Of a stretch of 58,955 bases of DNA, positions 1-8,707 are shown one piece after another. A model generated the notes under the pieces. That model was not told the DNA's origin. It saw nothing but the letters and a program-made list of their open reading frames with translations, and made no database searches. The position numbers were made by a program, and so were the translations under genes. Every line of letters begins with the position of its first letter. Position 1 is the stretch's first letter. The DNA comes from GCA-2746365 sp964651445 (GTDB lineage: Bacteria > Pseudomonadota > Gammaproteobacteria > SZUA-229): contig CAZYYW010000003.1 in NCBI GenBank assembly GCA_964651445.1, positions 1 to 58,955 on the forward strand, given 5' to 3'.

Positions 1-105
1 AAGACTATTACATAAAAAAACCCCTGCGTTACAAGTATTACCGCTACAGTTGTGGTCGTGACCAGCGATTAAAAGAAATATGGGGTAGCTGAAACAACCC
101 TTAAC

Positions 106-537
106 TTATCGACCCGCTGGCGCAGGCGCAGAATATGGTTGCTGCCAGTGTTTGTTTGAACCCTGTGGCGGGTAAAAGTGACCACTGTGCTGCCGGTTAC
201 CCCTGTTTCTATTCCAGTGATCATTGCGCTTGCCATTCCACTGGTTATTCCAGTTGTTATTCCAGCGTCCATCGCTATTACCATCAAAACGATTATCTCC
301 TCTGCCACGCATTTTCATTTTAAACTTAAAATCAGCGTTAAAACCGAGTGATCCATCGCCAGAAGTATTACCCCTGCTATCATGTTGGTTATTGTGTTGA
401 CCATCGTGTTGACCACCATAATAACCATCGTTGAAGCCGCTAGCTTGATTGTTACTGTTATTGCTCCACCAAGCATTAACCGAAGTGGATGCCATTAACA
501 ACGCGGTCGCCATTACCGTCAATAATTTTTTCATCAT
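106..537 (-). CDS. Secreted Trp/Asn/Gly-rich protein, sulfur-globule family-like
   Basis: A 143-residue protein with a clear Sec signal peptide: Lys-Lys at residues 3-4, a hydrophobic core, and cleavage expected after the VNA that precedes WWSNNSNN. The mature part is low complexity, rich in Asn, Gly, Trp, His and Arg, with a central FNADFKFKMKMRGRG stretch and a Pro/Ala tail (SAPAPAGR). This layout (signal peptide, WW near the mature N-terminus, F-x-F-x-M-x-M-x-G-R-G core, PAPA tail) resembles the small structural sulfur-globule proteins of sulfur-oxidising gammaproteobacteria, which coat periplasmic sulfur deposits. The assignment rests on composition and layout, not on a domain. AGGAAG lies just upstream of two adjacent ATG codons, so the start could be 3 bases further in. 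It is divergent from the pst operon. It could instead be another low-complexity envelope protein. Confidence 0.6.
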   Translation of the reverse strand: MMKKLLTVMATALLMASTSVNAWWSNNSNNQASGFNDGYYGGQHDGQHNNQHDSRGNTSGDGSLGFNADFKFKMKMRGRGDNRFDGNSDGRWNNNWNNQWNGKRNDHWNRNRGNRQHSGHFYPPQGSNKHWQQPYSAPAPAGR

Positions 538-770
538 TACTTCCTCTAATTGCTAAAATAATTGCTGCTATGAGTTGCTGCTAATAATTACGGCTAAGAT
601 CTGCCGCAGTCATGTAATCACTATATAAAAATACGCATTTAAAAACAACACAGCGATACCGAAAAAACTCCCACTTGCAGTAAAAAGGCGACTGCTTTAA
701 TCTAAATCAGCCATTTGACAGGGTTTAATGAAGGTGTATCCTACTACTATTCATAAACCTGCTTCCTTAA

Positions 771-932
771 AGGAGCCTCTGAATAAGTCGTGAATCGGCA
801 TCTTGCAGGTTAGCTTATCCTGCTTCCGCGTTGTGAAACTTCGCAATAGCCAGCTATTACGCGCGTTCCACGCCTTGAACCAGAACAAGCTAATCTGCAA
901 TCTGCTCGACCCAGACTTGTTCAGAGGCTCCT
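771..932. mobile_element. MITE-like 162-bp element with 19-bp terminal inverted repeats
   Basis: The left end AGGAGCCTCTGAATAAGTC (771-789) and the right end at 914-932 are inverted copies with one mismatch. The element is flanked by TAA at 768-770 and 933-935, a likely 3-bp target duplication. The inner sequence is also an imperfect palindrome (TGCAGgTTAGCTT on one arm, TGCAGaTTAGCTT on the other), so both strands give similar meaningless reading frames. It has no room for a transposase and must be moved in trans; TNA-type duplications are typical of some IS5-family groups, which is inference only. It occupies most of the gene-free stretch 538-1009. The rest of that stretch holds the promoter region of the left gene and the Pho box. 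Confidence 0.85.
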
Positions 933-959
933 TAATCAAAGGCGAATATGTTCATAAAT

Positions 960-988
960 TTGTCACATGTTGTCATATCTTTGTAACA
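960..988 (+). promoter_or_regulatory. Pho box upstream of pstC
   Basis: Three PhoB-type half-sites lie in tandem: TGTCAC at 961, TGTCAT at 971 and TGTAAC at 982, with 10-11 bp periodicity as expected for PhoB dimers bound on one helix face. A possible -10 element (TCTAAA, about 996-1001) follows at the usual distance. The pstC ATG is only 22 bases past the box, so the leader must be extremely short. The MITE ends 25 bp upstream. Confidence 0.8.
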
Positions 989-1009
989 TTTTGCCTCTAA
1001 ACTTGCCGC

Positions 1010-3226
1010 ATGAAAGATCAACTGACACAAAAAAGGTATAACCAACGCGCATTTAAAGATCGAATTGCACGTTATTGTGTGTCAGCGGGCGGTGTCAGCG
1101 TGATTATGGCGATTCTGCTGATATTCTTTTATTTGCTTTATGTTGTTGTTCCAATGTTCAGTTCGGCCGATATAAAACTGAATACTTCTTATAGCGCACC
1201 AGGCGAAGGAAGAACCTTAGCGCTGGGAGTGGAAGAACAAGGCACGATGGCGGTTCGGCTGACAGATCAGGGTCAAATCGTTTTCTTTAGAACAGAATCA
1301 GGCGAAGTGGTCTCGCAAAAAAACCTTGAGCTGCCCGCTAAAATCAGCAGCGTATCACAAAACTTTGACCGTATTGCACTCGGCCTTGAAAATGGCACGG
1401 CACTGGTTCTGCGCTATAAATTCGAACTCAGTTACCCCAACGATATTCGTACCCTGACACCGGTTATTGAATACCCTTTAGGTGCTGAGCCCGTCATAAT
1501 GGATGATTCCGGCGCTGCTTTAACGCACATCGCTCTGCAAGATTATGGCGATGAAGTTGGCTTGGCAGCCGTCACTGACACTAACTATCTAGTATTCGCT
1601 CACTATTTACGTGAAGAATCGTTTCTTACTGACGAAGTCATTACTGAACTAAATTCGCGCTCAAGAAGAGCGATTGAAGACGCCAACATCGTCGGTATTG
1701 CACTGACACCCAGACTCCACCGCGTGTTTATTGCTACCCAGGGTGACAGCATACAGGGTGGCAGCATAATAAAGCACAAACTTAATAACGATGGTTTTGA
1801 TGGTGCGCCACGTACCTACTTATTTGATCAGGGAATCACCTATATAAAGTTACTGTTAGGCGGCTCCTCGCTAATGATTGCACTGGACAATGGTGAAATC
1901 CAGCAATGGATGTCGGTGCGCAAGGAAGGCGGAAGAGAGCTTACATTTATTCGTAATTTCGATAACGAGCAATATTCTATATCGACTATAGCCACTGAAC
2001 AGCGGCGCAAAAGTTTTGCTGTTGCTGACAGCCAAGGCGATGTCACGATATTTTACTCAACATCGCAAAGAACGCTGGCAAATATTAATACCGCGAATAC
2101 CGCAATAGACAAAATGGCATGGTCAGCACGCGCCAAACATTTGTTAGTTTCTGATCAAAATAATCAGTTACATTTATATGACGTAGACAACGAATACCCG
2201 GAAGTATCCTGGGCAGTACTGTGGGAAAAAGTCTGGTACGAAGGTTATGACGAGCCTGATTACATCTGGCAATCTTCTGCTTCCACCGATGATTTCGAAC
2301 CCAAATTCAGCTTGGTTCCTTTATCTTTTGGTACCATTAAAGCCGCCTTCTACGCCATGCTGTTTGCGATTCCCATCGCTATTTTAGGTGCCATGTTCAC
2401 CGCGCATTTTATGGCACCGAAAATGCGGCAAACGGTAAAGCCTGCCATTGAAATCATGGAAGCACTGCCGACCGTTATTTTAGGCTTCCTCGCTGGCATC
2501 TGGTTAGCACCGTTGATTGAAAGCCACCTCGCTGGGGTCTTCACTATATTAATTGTACTGCCTATTAGCTTCATACTGAGCGCAGCCCTTTGGACGATAC
2601 TACCCAATAGATCCATTTTTGAAGGCTGGGAAGCGGCATTATTAGTCCCGGTTGTCATCTTTGCAATCTGGTTTTCCATGGAACTCAGTGTGCCCATTGA
2701 AAACCTGTTTTTTGGTGGCGATTTACGCAATTACATGAGCACTGAATGGGGCTGGGATTACGATCAACGTAATGCGCTAGTGGTTGGTATTATTATGGGC
2801 TTCGCTGTCATTCCAACCATATTTTCCATTGCAGAAGATGCCTTGTTTGGTGTGCCGCAGCATCTGGTTCGTGGCTCGCTCGCACTGGGTGCAACCCGCT
2901 GGCAAACCATGAGCAGCGTGGTTTTACCCGCTGCCAGCCCCGGTATATTTTCGGCCGTCATGATGGGCTTTGGCCGCGCCGTGGGTGAAACCATGATCGT
3001 CTTAATGGCAACAGGTAATACACCACTAATCGACATGAGTATCTTCCAGGGCATGCGCACACTGGCAGCTAATCTTGCCGTAGAAGTACCCGAAGCCGCC
3101 GTCGATAGCACTCACTATCGAGTTTTATTCCTGGCTGCATTTATCCTGTTCATGTTCACTTTCTTCTTTAATACTATTGCTGAAATTATTCGGCACCGGT
3201 TACGCAAAAGGTATAGCGGCTTATGA
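1010..3226 (+). CDS. pstC: Phosphate ABC transporter permease PstC (long form)
   Basis: Inner-membrane permease of the high-affinity phosphate importer, pairing with PstA. The 738-residue protein is far longer than the ~320-residue enterobacterial PstC. After a first membrane segment (about residues 24-50) comes a ~380-residue periplasmic region rich in beta strands, somewhat propeller-like, and the classical permease begins near residue 440. The cytoplasmic EAA-type loop is visible as GSLALGATRWQTM-x-x-VVLP, which contacts PstB. The C-terminus ends in a helix plus RHRLRKR. This long form is known from pseudomonads and relatives. The start is fixed by the Pho box and the basic N-terminus, but no clear ribosome binding site is visible. 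It overlaps pstA by 4 bases (ATGA), implying translational coupling. Confidence 0.95.
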   Translation: MKDQLTQKRYNQRAFKDRIARYCVSAGGVSVIMAILLIFFYLLYVVVPMFSSADIKLNTSYSAPGEGRTLALGVEEQGTMAVRLTDQGQIVFFRTESGEVVSQKNLELPAKISSVSQNFDRIALGLENGTALVLRYKFELSYPNDIRTLTPVIEYPLGAEPVIMDDSGAALTHIALQDYGDEVGLAAVTDTNYLVFAHYLREESFLTDEVITELNSRSRRAIEDANIVGIALTPRLHRVFIATQGDSIQGGSIIKHKLNNDGFDGAPRTYLFDQGITYIKLLLGGSSLMIALDNGEIQQWMSVRKEGGRELTFIRNFDNEQYSISTIATEQRRKSFAVADSQGDVTIFYSTSQRTLANINTANTAIDKMAWSARAKHLLVSDQNNQLHLYDVDNEYPEVSWAVLWEKVWYEGYDEPDYIWQSSASTDDFEPKFSLVPLSFGTIKAAFYAMLFAIPIAILGAMFTAHFMAPKMRQTVKPAIEIMEALPTVILGFLAGIWLAPLIESHLAGVFTILIVLPISFILSAALWTILPNRSIFEGWEAALLVPVVIFAIWFSMELSVPIENLFFGGDLRNYMSTEWGWDYDQRNALVVGIIMGFAVIPTIFSIAEDALFGVPQHLVRGSLALGATRWQTMSSVVLPAASPGIFSAVMMGFGRAVGETMIVLMATGNTPLIDMSIFQGMRTLAANLAVEVPEAAVDSTHYRVLFLAAFILFMFTFFFNTIAEIIRHRLRKRYSGL

Positions 3227-4899
3227 TTCGCCAATGGTTTAGAAGCGGTACGCCGTGGATATGGATGAATGCAGGTGCCATCGCTATTGCGTTGGTGGCA
3301 GTCTTTGGCTTATTGCTATTGATTATGGTACGCGGCATGAGCCACTTTTGGCCGGCCAATGTTGAAGCTTTTCATTTTGAAAATGAAAATCATTCACTCA
3401 CTGTTATTGCAGAAATCGTGCAAACAGAAATCGCACCTAGAGAGGCGCTGCACAAGTTTGAAGACAACCCACAACATGCGTACTTAAAGAAACAAGACAT
3501 TACTCGCTATCTGGTCAAAACCGGCAACCGGGATATTTTAGGCAATGACTTTCGATGGATATACGATATCGATCTAAAAAAACGTGAGCAGCCCGTCGAT
3601 CTGATGGTACTGGAACGCATGGAGTGGGGTAACTTTTACGGCTATATAACCGCCATTTACGAAAATGACCAACTGATCACCAACACTAAAACATCGTCCA
3701 TAGAGGATGTCTGGTCGGAGTTTGGCAAACGTATAGAGCGCAGCAATGAAATTCGCGAGCAAATAATAGAAATTCAACAAGACGATATTGGCTCTATCAA
3801 CTTCCAGTTAGAGCGATTGCGTTTGAAAGAGCGACGTTTATATCTGGATGAAGAGCTTACCAGCACGGCCGTTGAAAATCTGACCAGGCAACGCAGTAAA
3901 CTCAATGCCGAATACAATATATTGTTGCAACAGACTCGCACGCTGCAACAGAAAATTCAACGCGATTCGATTCGTGCGACGGTAATGGATGGTAGCGAGG
4001 TAACGATTGCACTGCAAGACATCGTTAAAGCATGGCAGCCAAACAAAATGACCGCGCTAGAAAAATCCGCGTTTTATGTCAATGCTCTGTGGCGCTTTGT
4101 TTCGGAAGATCCACGCGAATCGAACACTGAAGGCGGTATTTTTCCCGCAATATTCGGCACCGTATTGATGGTCTTACTGATGGCAGCGTTGGTTACACCG
4201 CTGGGCGTCATTGCCGCAATTTATCTAAGCGAGTACGCCAAACAAGGGTTTTTGACTCGTATAATTCGCATTGCGGTCAATAATTTAGCCGGGGTCCCCT
4301 CCATTGTATACGGTGTTTTCGGCCTCGGGTTCTTTGTCTATTTTCTCGGCGGCAATATAGACGCGCTGTTTTTCCCTGAAGCGCACCCCTCACCTACTTT
4401 TGGTACGCCCGGTTTAATGTGGTCATCTCTCACCTTGGCATTACTCACCTTGCCAGTGGTGATTGTCGCCACAGAAGAAGGCTTATCACGCATTCCTAAA
4501 ACACTGCGAGAAGGTAGTCTGGCATTAGGTGCGACAAAATTAGAAACACTCATAAAAGTAATATTGCCGATGGCGAGCCCAGCCATTATGACGGGTTTGA
4601 TTTTAGCCGTCGCGCGAGCAGCGGGTGAAGTTGCACCGTTAATGTTGGTCGGTGTGGTTAAATTAGCACCCAGTTTGCCGTTGGATGGCAACTTCCCATT
4701 TTTACATCTGGATAGAAAATTCATGCATCTGGGCTTCCATATTTATGATGTTGGCTTCCAAAGCCCAAATGTCGAAGCGGCTAGACCTCTAGTGTATGCC
4801 ACTTCGTTTGTACTCGTTGTTGTTATCATCAGCCTAAACTTGACGGCAATTAGTATAAGAAACAGATTACGCGAAAGATATCGCGCCTTAGAAGGTTAA
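3223..4899 (+). CDS. pstA: Phosphate ABC transporter permease PstA (long form)
   Basis: Second permease of the Pst importer. At 558 residues it carries a large insertion between the first membrane helix (about residues 17-38) and the permease core starting near residue 305. The insertion contains a charged coiled-coil-like stretch around residues 165-250 (ERLRLKERRLYLDEEL and following). The core has the PstB-contacting loop EGSLALGATKLETLIKVILP and several C-terminal membrane helices. Its extended periplasmic part mirrors the one in the upstream PstC, so the two probably evolved together; a role in docking PstS or sensing is inference. It lies in an operon with pstC (4-base overlap) and pstB (26-base gap). 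Confidence 0.95.
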   Translation: MIRQWFRSGTPWIWMNAGAIAIALVAVFGLLLLIMVRGMSHFWPANVEAFHFENENHSLTVIAEIVQTEIAPREALHKFEDNPQHAYLKKQDITRYLVKTGNRDILGNDFRWIYDIDLKKREQPVDLMVLERMEWGNFYGYITAIYENDQLITNTKTSSIEDVWSEFGKRIERSNEIREQIIEIQQDDIGSINFQLERLRLKERRLYLDEELTSTAVENLTRQRSKLNAEYNILLQQTRTLQQKIQRDSIRATVMDGSEVTIALQDIVKAWQPNKMTALEKSAFYVNALWRFVSEDPRESNTEGGIFPAIFGTVLMVLLMAALVTPLGVIAAIYLSEYAKQGFLTRIIRIAVNNLAGVPSIVYGVFGLGFFVYFLGGNIDALFFPEAHPSPTFGTPGLMWSSLTLALLTLPVVIVATEEGLSRIPKTLREGSLALGATKLETLIKVILPMASPAIMTGLILAVARAAGEVAPLMLVGVVKLAPSLPLDGNFPFLHLDRKFMHLGFHIYDVGFQSPNVEAARPLVYATSFVLVVVIISLNLTAISIRNRLRERYRALEG

Positions 4900-4925
4900 C
4901 CTGATATCCTAATTTTGGAAATATT

Positions 4926-5750
4926 ATGACTGAATCTATCGCCACAAAAATTGACCCTTCATTAATTGCTGCAACAACAGATGCAAACAGCAGCGAAGAA
5001 ATATGTATGGAGGTCAAAGCACTCAACCTGTATTACGGAGAGTCGCAGGCATTAAAAAATATCAATTTTGAATTGAAAAAAAATCAGGTGACGGCTTTTA
5101 TTGGCCCCAGTGGTTGCGGAAAATCAACCTTACTGCGCTGTTTTAATCGGATGAATGATCTGGTCGATAGTGTTCGTGTTGAAGGTGAAATCATCCTCGA
5201 CGGCAATAACATCTACGCACCGGAAATTGATGTCACTGCCCTACGGCAACGTGTCGGCATGGTATTTCAAAAACCCAATCCATTCCCCATGAGTATTTTT
5301 GAGAATGTTGCCTATGGGCTTCGTTTACAGGGCATTAAAAAACGCCGATTACTGGAAGAAAGAGTGGTATGGGCATTAAAAGGCGCCGCCTTGTGGGACG
5401 AAGTAAAGGATCGCCTTGACGAAAGCGCACTCGGTTTATCCGGTGGCCAACAGCAACGCTTAGTCATTGCCCGTGCCATTGCCGTTGAACCGGAGATACT
5501 ATTACTTGACGAACCGGCGTCCGCACTTGACCCCATTTCCACCTTGAAAATTGAAGAACTAATACATGAATTAAAATCACAGTATACTATTCTTATCGTC
5601 ACCCATAACATGCAACAAGCCGCTCGTGTTTCTGACGAAACCGCATTTATGTATATCGGTGAGATGGTGGAATTTGGTAAAACAGGTGATATCTTTACCA
5701 ACCCAACAAAAAAACAAACCGAAGATTATATTACTGGTCGTTACGGCTAA
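4926..5750 (+). CDS. pstB: Phosphate ABC transporter ATP-binding protein PstB
   Basis: ATPase that powers phosphate import through PstC/PstA. In its 274 residues all nucleotide-binding motifs are present: Walker A GPSGCGKST (about residue 62), a Q-loop in GMVFQKPNPFPMSIFENV (a PstB hallmark), signature LSGGQQQR, Walker B ILLLDEPASALD, and the switch histidine in VTHNMQQA. A ~25-residue N-terminal extension precedes the family's usual start at VKALNLYYGE. It is third in the pst operon and is followed after 34 bases by phoU, the standard arrangement for coupling transport to PhoR signalling. Confidence 0.97.
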   Translation: MTESIATKIDPSLIAATTDANSSEEICMEVKALNLYYGESQALKNINFELKKNQVTAFIGPSGCGKSTLLRCFNRMNDLVDSVRVEGEIILDGNNIYAPEIDVTALRQRVGMVFQKPNPFPMSIFENVAYGLRLQGIKKRRLLEERVVWALKGAALWDEVKDRLDESALGLSGGQQQRLVIARAIAVEPEILLLDEPASALDPISTLKIEELIHELKSQYTILIVTHNMQQAARVSDETAFMYIGEMVEFGKTGDIFTNPTKKQTEDYITGRYG

Positions 5751-5784
5751 CACGACAAAGCTCGATCGATAACGAGGTTCAATT

Positions 5785-6501
5785 ATGGATTCAAATAATA
5801 CAAACCAGCATATTTCTCATCAATTTGATGAAGAAATGGAAAACCTGCGCAACATGGTATTAAAAATGGGCGGTCTGGTTGAACAGCAGATTCATGGTGC
5901 CATTGACGCTTTGCATAGCACCAATGCCGTCGGTGCTGAAAAGATCATTAAACGCGATCATAAAGTTAATGCAATGGAAGTACGCATTGATGAAGCTTGC
6001 ACCCAGATACTTGCCCGCCGCCAACCAGCAGCCACAGATCTGAGAATGGTTGTCGCTGTGATTAAAACCATTACTGACCTTGAACGCATTGGTGATGAAG
6101 CAGAAAAAATCGCGAAGATGGCATTAAACCTCGCAGAAGAAGATATTAACTTCCATGCTCGATATGCAGGCATACGTCATCTTGCCGAACAGGTACAGCG
6201 CATGGTTCACGATGTGCTTGATGCCTATGCACGTTTAGATGTCGATGCTGCGCTCAAGGTTGTACGCGATGATGAGCTGGCAGATAAAGAATACCGGGAC
6301 ATGATTCGCTTACTTATCACCTTTATGATGGAAGATCCAAGAACAATCTCTGAAGTCCTGAATGTGATTTGGGCGGCACGAGCATTAGAACGCATCGGTG
6401 ACCACGCCAAAAATATTGGTGAATATGTGATTTATCTAGTAAAAGGTAAGGACATACGACATCTCGATATTGATGAAGTGGAAAAAGATATACTCACCTA
6501 A
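5785..6501 (+). CDS. phoU: Phosphate-signalling regulator PhoU
   Basis: Negative regulator that links Pst transporter activity to the PhoR kinase at the membrane. Its 238 residues form two PhoU repeats of three helices each, visible as the paired motifs TDLERIGDEAEKIAKMA (about residues 95-111) and ARALERIGDHAKNIGEYV (about 195-212). The conserved E-R-I-G-D-x-A residues are metal-binding in the family. The position between pstB and phoB is the expected one. The gap to phoB is only 11 bases, so one transcript likely covers transporter and two-component system. Confidence 0.96.
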   Translation: MDSNNTNQHISHQFDEEMENLRNMVLKMGGLVEQQIHGAIDALHSTNAVGAEKIIKRDHKVNAMEVRIDEACTQILARRQPAATDLRMVVAVIKTITDLERIGDEAEKIAKMALNLAEEDINFHARYAGIRHLAEQVQRMVHDVLDAYARLDVDAALKVVRDDELADKEYRDMIRLLITFMMEDPRTISEVLNVIWAARALERIGDHAKNIGEYVIYLVKGKDIRHLDIDEVEKDILT

Positions 6502-6512
6502 CGGTAAAGAGC

Positions 6513-7193
6513 ATGAAACAAGCCAATATTCTGCTAGTTGAAGATGACCAGGCCATACAGGATATGCTGCACCTTTCTTTATCAGCGGAAGGTTATACCT
6601 TGTACCAAGCCTATACCGTAAAACAAGGTTGGGAAATCATCCAGGAAAAAGCCATTGACTTGACCTTGCTTGACTGGATGTTGCCAGACAATAGTGGCAT
6701 CGACCTGTTACACCGTATTCGTAAATACCACTCAAAACTACCCGTTATCATGGTAACGGCTAAATCTGAAGAAGAAGACCGCATACTGGGACTGGATGTC
6801 GGCGCCGATGATTACGTTACCAAACCTTTTTCTGTACGCGAATTAAATTCCAGAATCCAGGCATTATTACGCCGTTCCATGCCCGACGAACAACCGCTGC
6901 GTATTGGCGAACTGTTTTTAGACCCTGTTAGTCACCGTGTAAAAGTAAAAGAAACAACTATAGAACTGTCGCCTACCGAATTTCGTCTGCTACACTATTT
7001 CATGTCTCACACAGATCGGGTTTTTACACGAACGCAGTTACTGGATCAGGTATGGGGTTCTCAAGTATATGTTGAGGAAAGAACCGTAGATGTACACATT
7101 CGGCGCTTAAGAAAACAATTGCAACCCTTTGCCCTCGATACCTTATTACAAACCGTTCACGGTAGCGGTTATCGCTTCTCTAAACAGAAGTGA
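6513..7193 (+). CDS. phoB: Phosphate regulon response regulator PhoB
   Basis: OmpR-family transcription factor that activates Pho genes under phosphate limitation. The N-terminal receiver domain (residues 1-120) has the acidic pocket VEDDQAI, the phosphorylated Asp in LLDWMLPD (about residue 54) and the conserved Lys in DYVTKPFS. The C-terminal winged helix (about residues 130-226) has ELSPTEFRLL and the recognition region VYVEERTVDVHIRRLRK. It presumably binds the two Pho boxes seen in this window (upstream of pstC and pstS), giving positive feedback. At 226 residues it matches the family length. phoR follows after 10 bases. Confidence 0.96.
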   Translation: MKQANILLVEDDQAIQDMLHLSLSAEGYTLYQAYTVKQGWEIIQEKAIDLTLLDWMLPDNSGIDLLHRIRKYHSKLPVIMVTAKSEEEDRILGLDVGADDYVTKPFSVRELNSRIQALLRRSMPDEQPLRIGELFLDPVSHRVKVKETTIELSPTEFRLLHYFMSHTDRVFTRTQLLDQVWGSQVYVEERTVDVHIRRLRKQLQPFALDTLLQTVHGSGYRFSKQK

Positions 7194-7203
7194 CTAAACA
7201 GTA

Positions 7204-8538
7204 ATGGCATCACATCGTTTAACACCCAGTCTAAAACGCGAACTCGCAATAATTTCTGCGTGGATGTTTTTCATATTATTGCTCGGCAGTATAATGGGCG
7301 CTATATCCTTGTTTCTGTTTCTTGGCCTACTTATATACACCGTCTGGAATTTATACAACCTTAACCAGTTAAGTAAATGGTTAAATAATCCTTCCAAAAA
7401 AATGCCTGAAGTGGTCGGCATTTGGGACGATGTGTATCATCAAATATACCAGCTATACAAACGCCAACGAAAGTCACGGCGCAAGCTCACTGCAATACTC
7501 AATCGCTATCAAAAATCCACACAAGCCCTGCCCTACGCCACCATCATATTGAACCAATCGAATGAAATCGAATGGTTTAATCCTGCTGCAAAAGGCATGT
7601 TTGATTTACACAATAAAAGTGATGTCGGGCAACGCATTGGTAATTTAATTCGTCAACCAGTATTCATACAATACCTTGCAAAAAAAGAATTTACAAAATC
7701 TCTGAAATTTTCTACCAACCAAATAAACATCATACTCAGCATAACACCCTATGGTGACGGGCAATTTCTTGTAAGCGCCCGCGACATCACTGCCGTCAGC
7801 AAACTTGATAAAATGCGCCGTGATTTCATCTCAAATGCATCACATGAGTTACGAACACCACTGACTGTTATATCAGGCTATGTGGAGTTTTTACAGCATA
7901 ATACCGACGAAAAAATAAAAAAACCACTCGATAATATTCAGACACAAACACTTCGCATGGAAAAAATTATTAGCGAGCTGATAGAGTTGGCAAAACTCGA
8001 ATCATCAATAAGCATCGATTATACAAAAACAGTGGATGTCGAAACCCTGTTAAACGATGTTTATAACGAAGCCTTGGCCTTCGATAACAATAAACATAAT
8101 ATTACGCTGGATATAGAAATTCAAAACTCGACTAGCAAGAACAATTCAAAATTGAACGGAAGTTATGAAGAGATACGAATGGCTTTATCAAATTTAATGA
8201 CCAATGCCATTCGTTATACCAATGAAGGTGGCACTATAAAGCTATTTTCACAAAGCCACGGTAACAACCTTTCAATCGGCGTACAAGATAGTGGTACAGG
8301 CATAAATTATAAACATATCCCAAGGCTCACTGAACGTTTTTACCGCGTAGATAAAGGTCGATCAAGAGAATACGGTGGCACCGGATTGGGTCTGTCAATT
8401 GTCAAACATGTGTTAGACCGGCACAACGCAACATTACAGATACAAAGTGAACAGGGGAAAGGCAGCACATTTCGTTGCGACTTCCCCTCTTTTATCAGTG
8501 CCAATATAAAAAATGATGCATCCTCTCTTCTCTTATGA
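7204..8538 (+). CDS. phoR: Phosphate regulon sensor histidine kinase PhoR
   Basis: Membrane histidine kinase for PhoB. In its 444 residues a hydrophobic N-terminus (about residues 12-50, one or two membrane passes with little periplasmic loop) is followed by a PAS domain (about 105-200). A HisKA domain contains the phospho-acceptor in FISNASHELRTPLTVISGY. The HATPase has the N-box NLMTNAIRYTNEGG and the G-boxes DSGTGI and GGTGLGLSI. Lack of a periplasmic sensor domain fits the known model in which PhoR reads phosphate status through PhoU and the Pst transporter. The ~170-bp gap to pstS holds a second Pho box. Confidence 0.95.
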   Translation: MASHRLTPSLKRELAIISAWMFFILLLGSIMGAISLFLFLGLLIYTVWNLYNLNQLSKWLNNPSKKMPEVVGIWDDVYHQIYQLYKRQRKSRRKLTAILNRYQKSTQALPYATIILNQSNEIEWFNPAAKGMFDLHNKSDVGQRIGNLIRQPVFIQYLAKKEFTKSLKFSTNQINIILSITPYGDGQFLVSARDITAVSKLDKMRRDFISNASHELRTPLTVISGYVEFLQHNTDEKIKKPLDNIQTQTLRMEKIISELIELAKLESSISIDYTKTVDVETLLNDVYNEALAFDNNKHNITLDIEIQNSTSKNNSKLNGSYEEIRMALSNLMTNAIRYTNEGGTIKLFSQSHGNNLSIGVQDSGTGINYKHIPRLTERFYRVDKGRSREYGGTGLGLSIVKHVLDRHNATLQIQSEQGKGSTFRCDFPSFISANIKNDASSLLL

Positions 8539-8619
8539 CCATTTGCGGAAAACAATACTTTTAACATTTACGTTAGTTGTCAAAATCATTTTTTGAGCTA
8601 TCGTGTAAAAGTCTCGACT

Positions 8620-8660
8620 TGTAACAAAATTGTCATATTTTTGTTACAAGACCTTCACAT
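8620..8660 (+). promoter_or_regulatory. Pho box upstream of pstS
   Basis: TGTAAC at 8620, TGTCAT at 8631 and TGTTAC at 8642 repeat with an exact 11-bp period, and a weaker fourth copy (TTCACA) follows near 8654. A -10-like TATCCT lies at 8674-8679, giving a leader of about 20-25 bases before the pstS ATG at 8708. This is a stronger array than the one before pstC, consistent with separate, high-level expression of the binding protein. Confidence 0.85.
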
Positions 8661-8707
8661 TTTCAATACAGAATATCCTGCTTACACAATCTAGAGTATA
8701 TTGACCA

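Noticed and set aside
751..1000. Two similar small ORFs on opposite strands
   Set aside because: They are read from the two arms of the palindromic MITE; neither has a ribosome site or protein-like composition.
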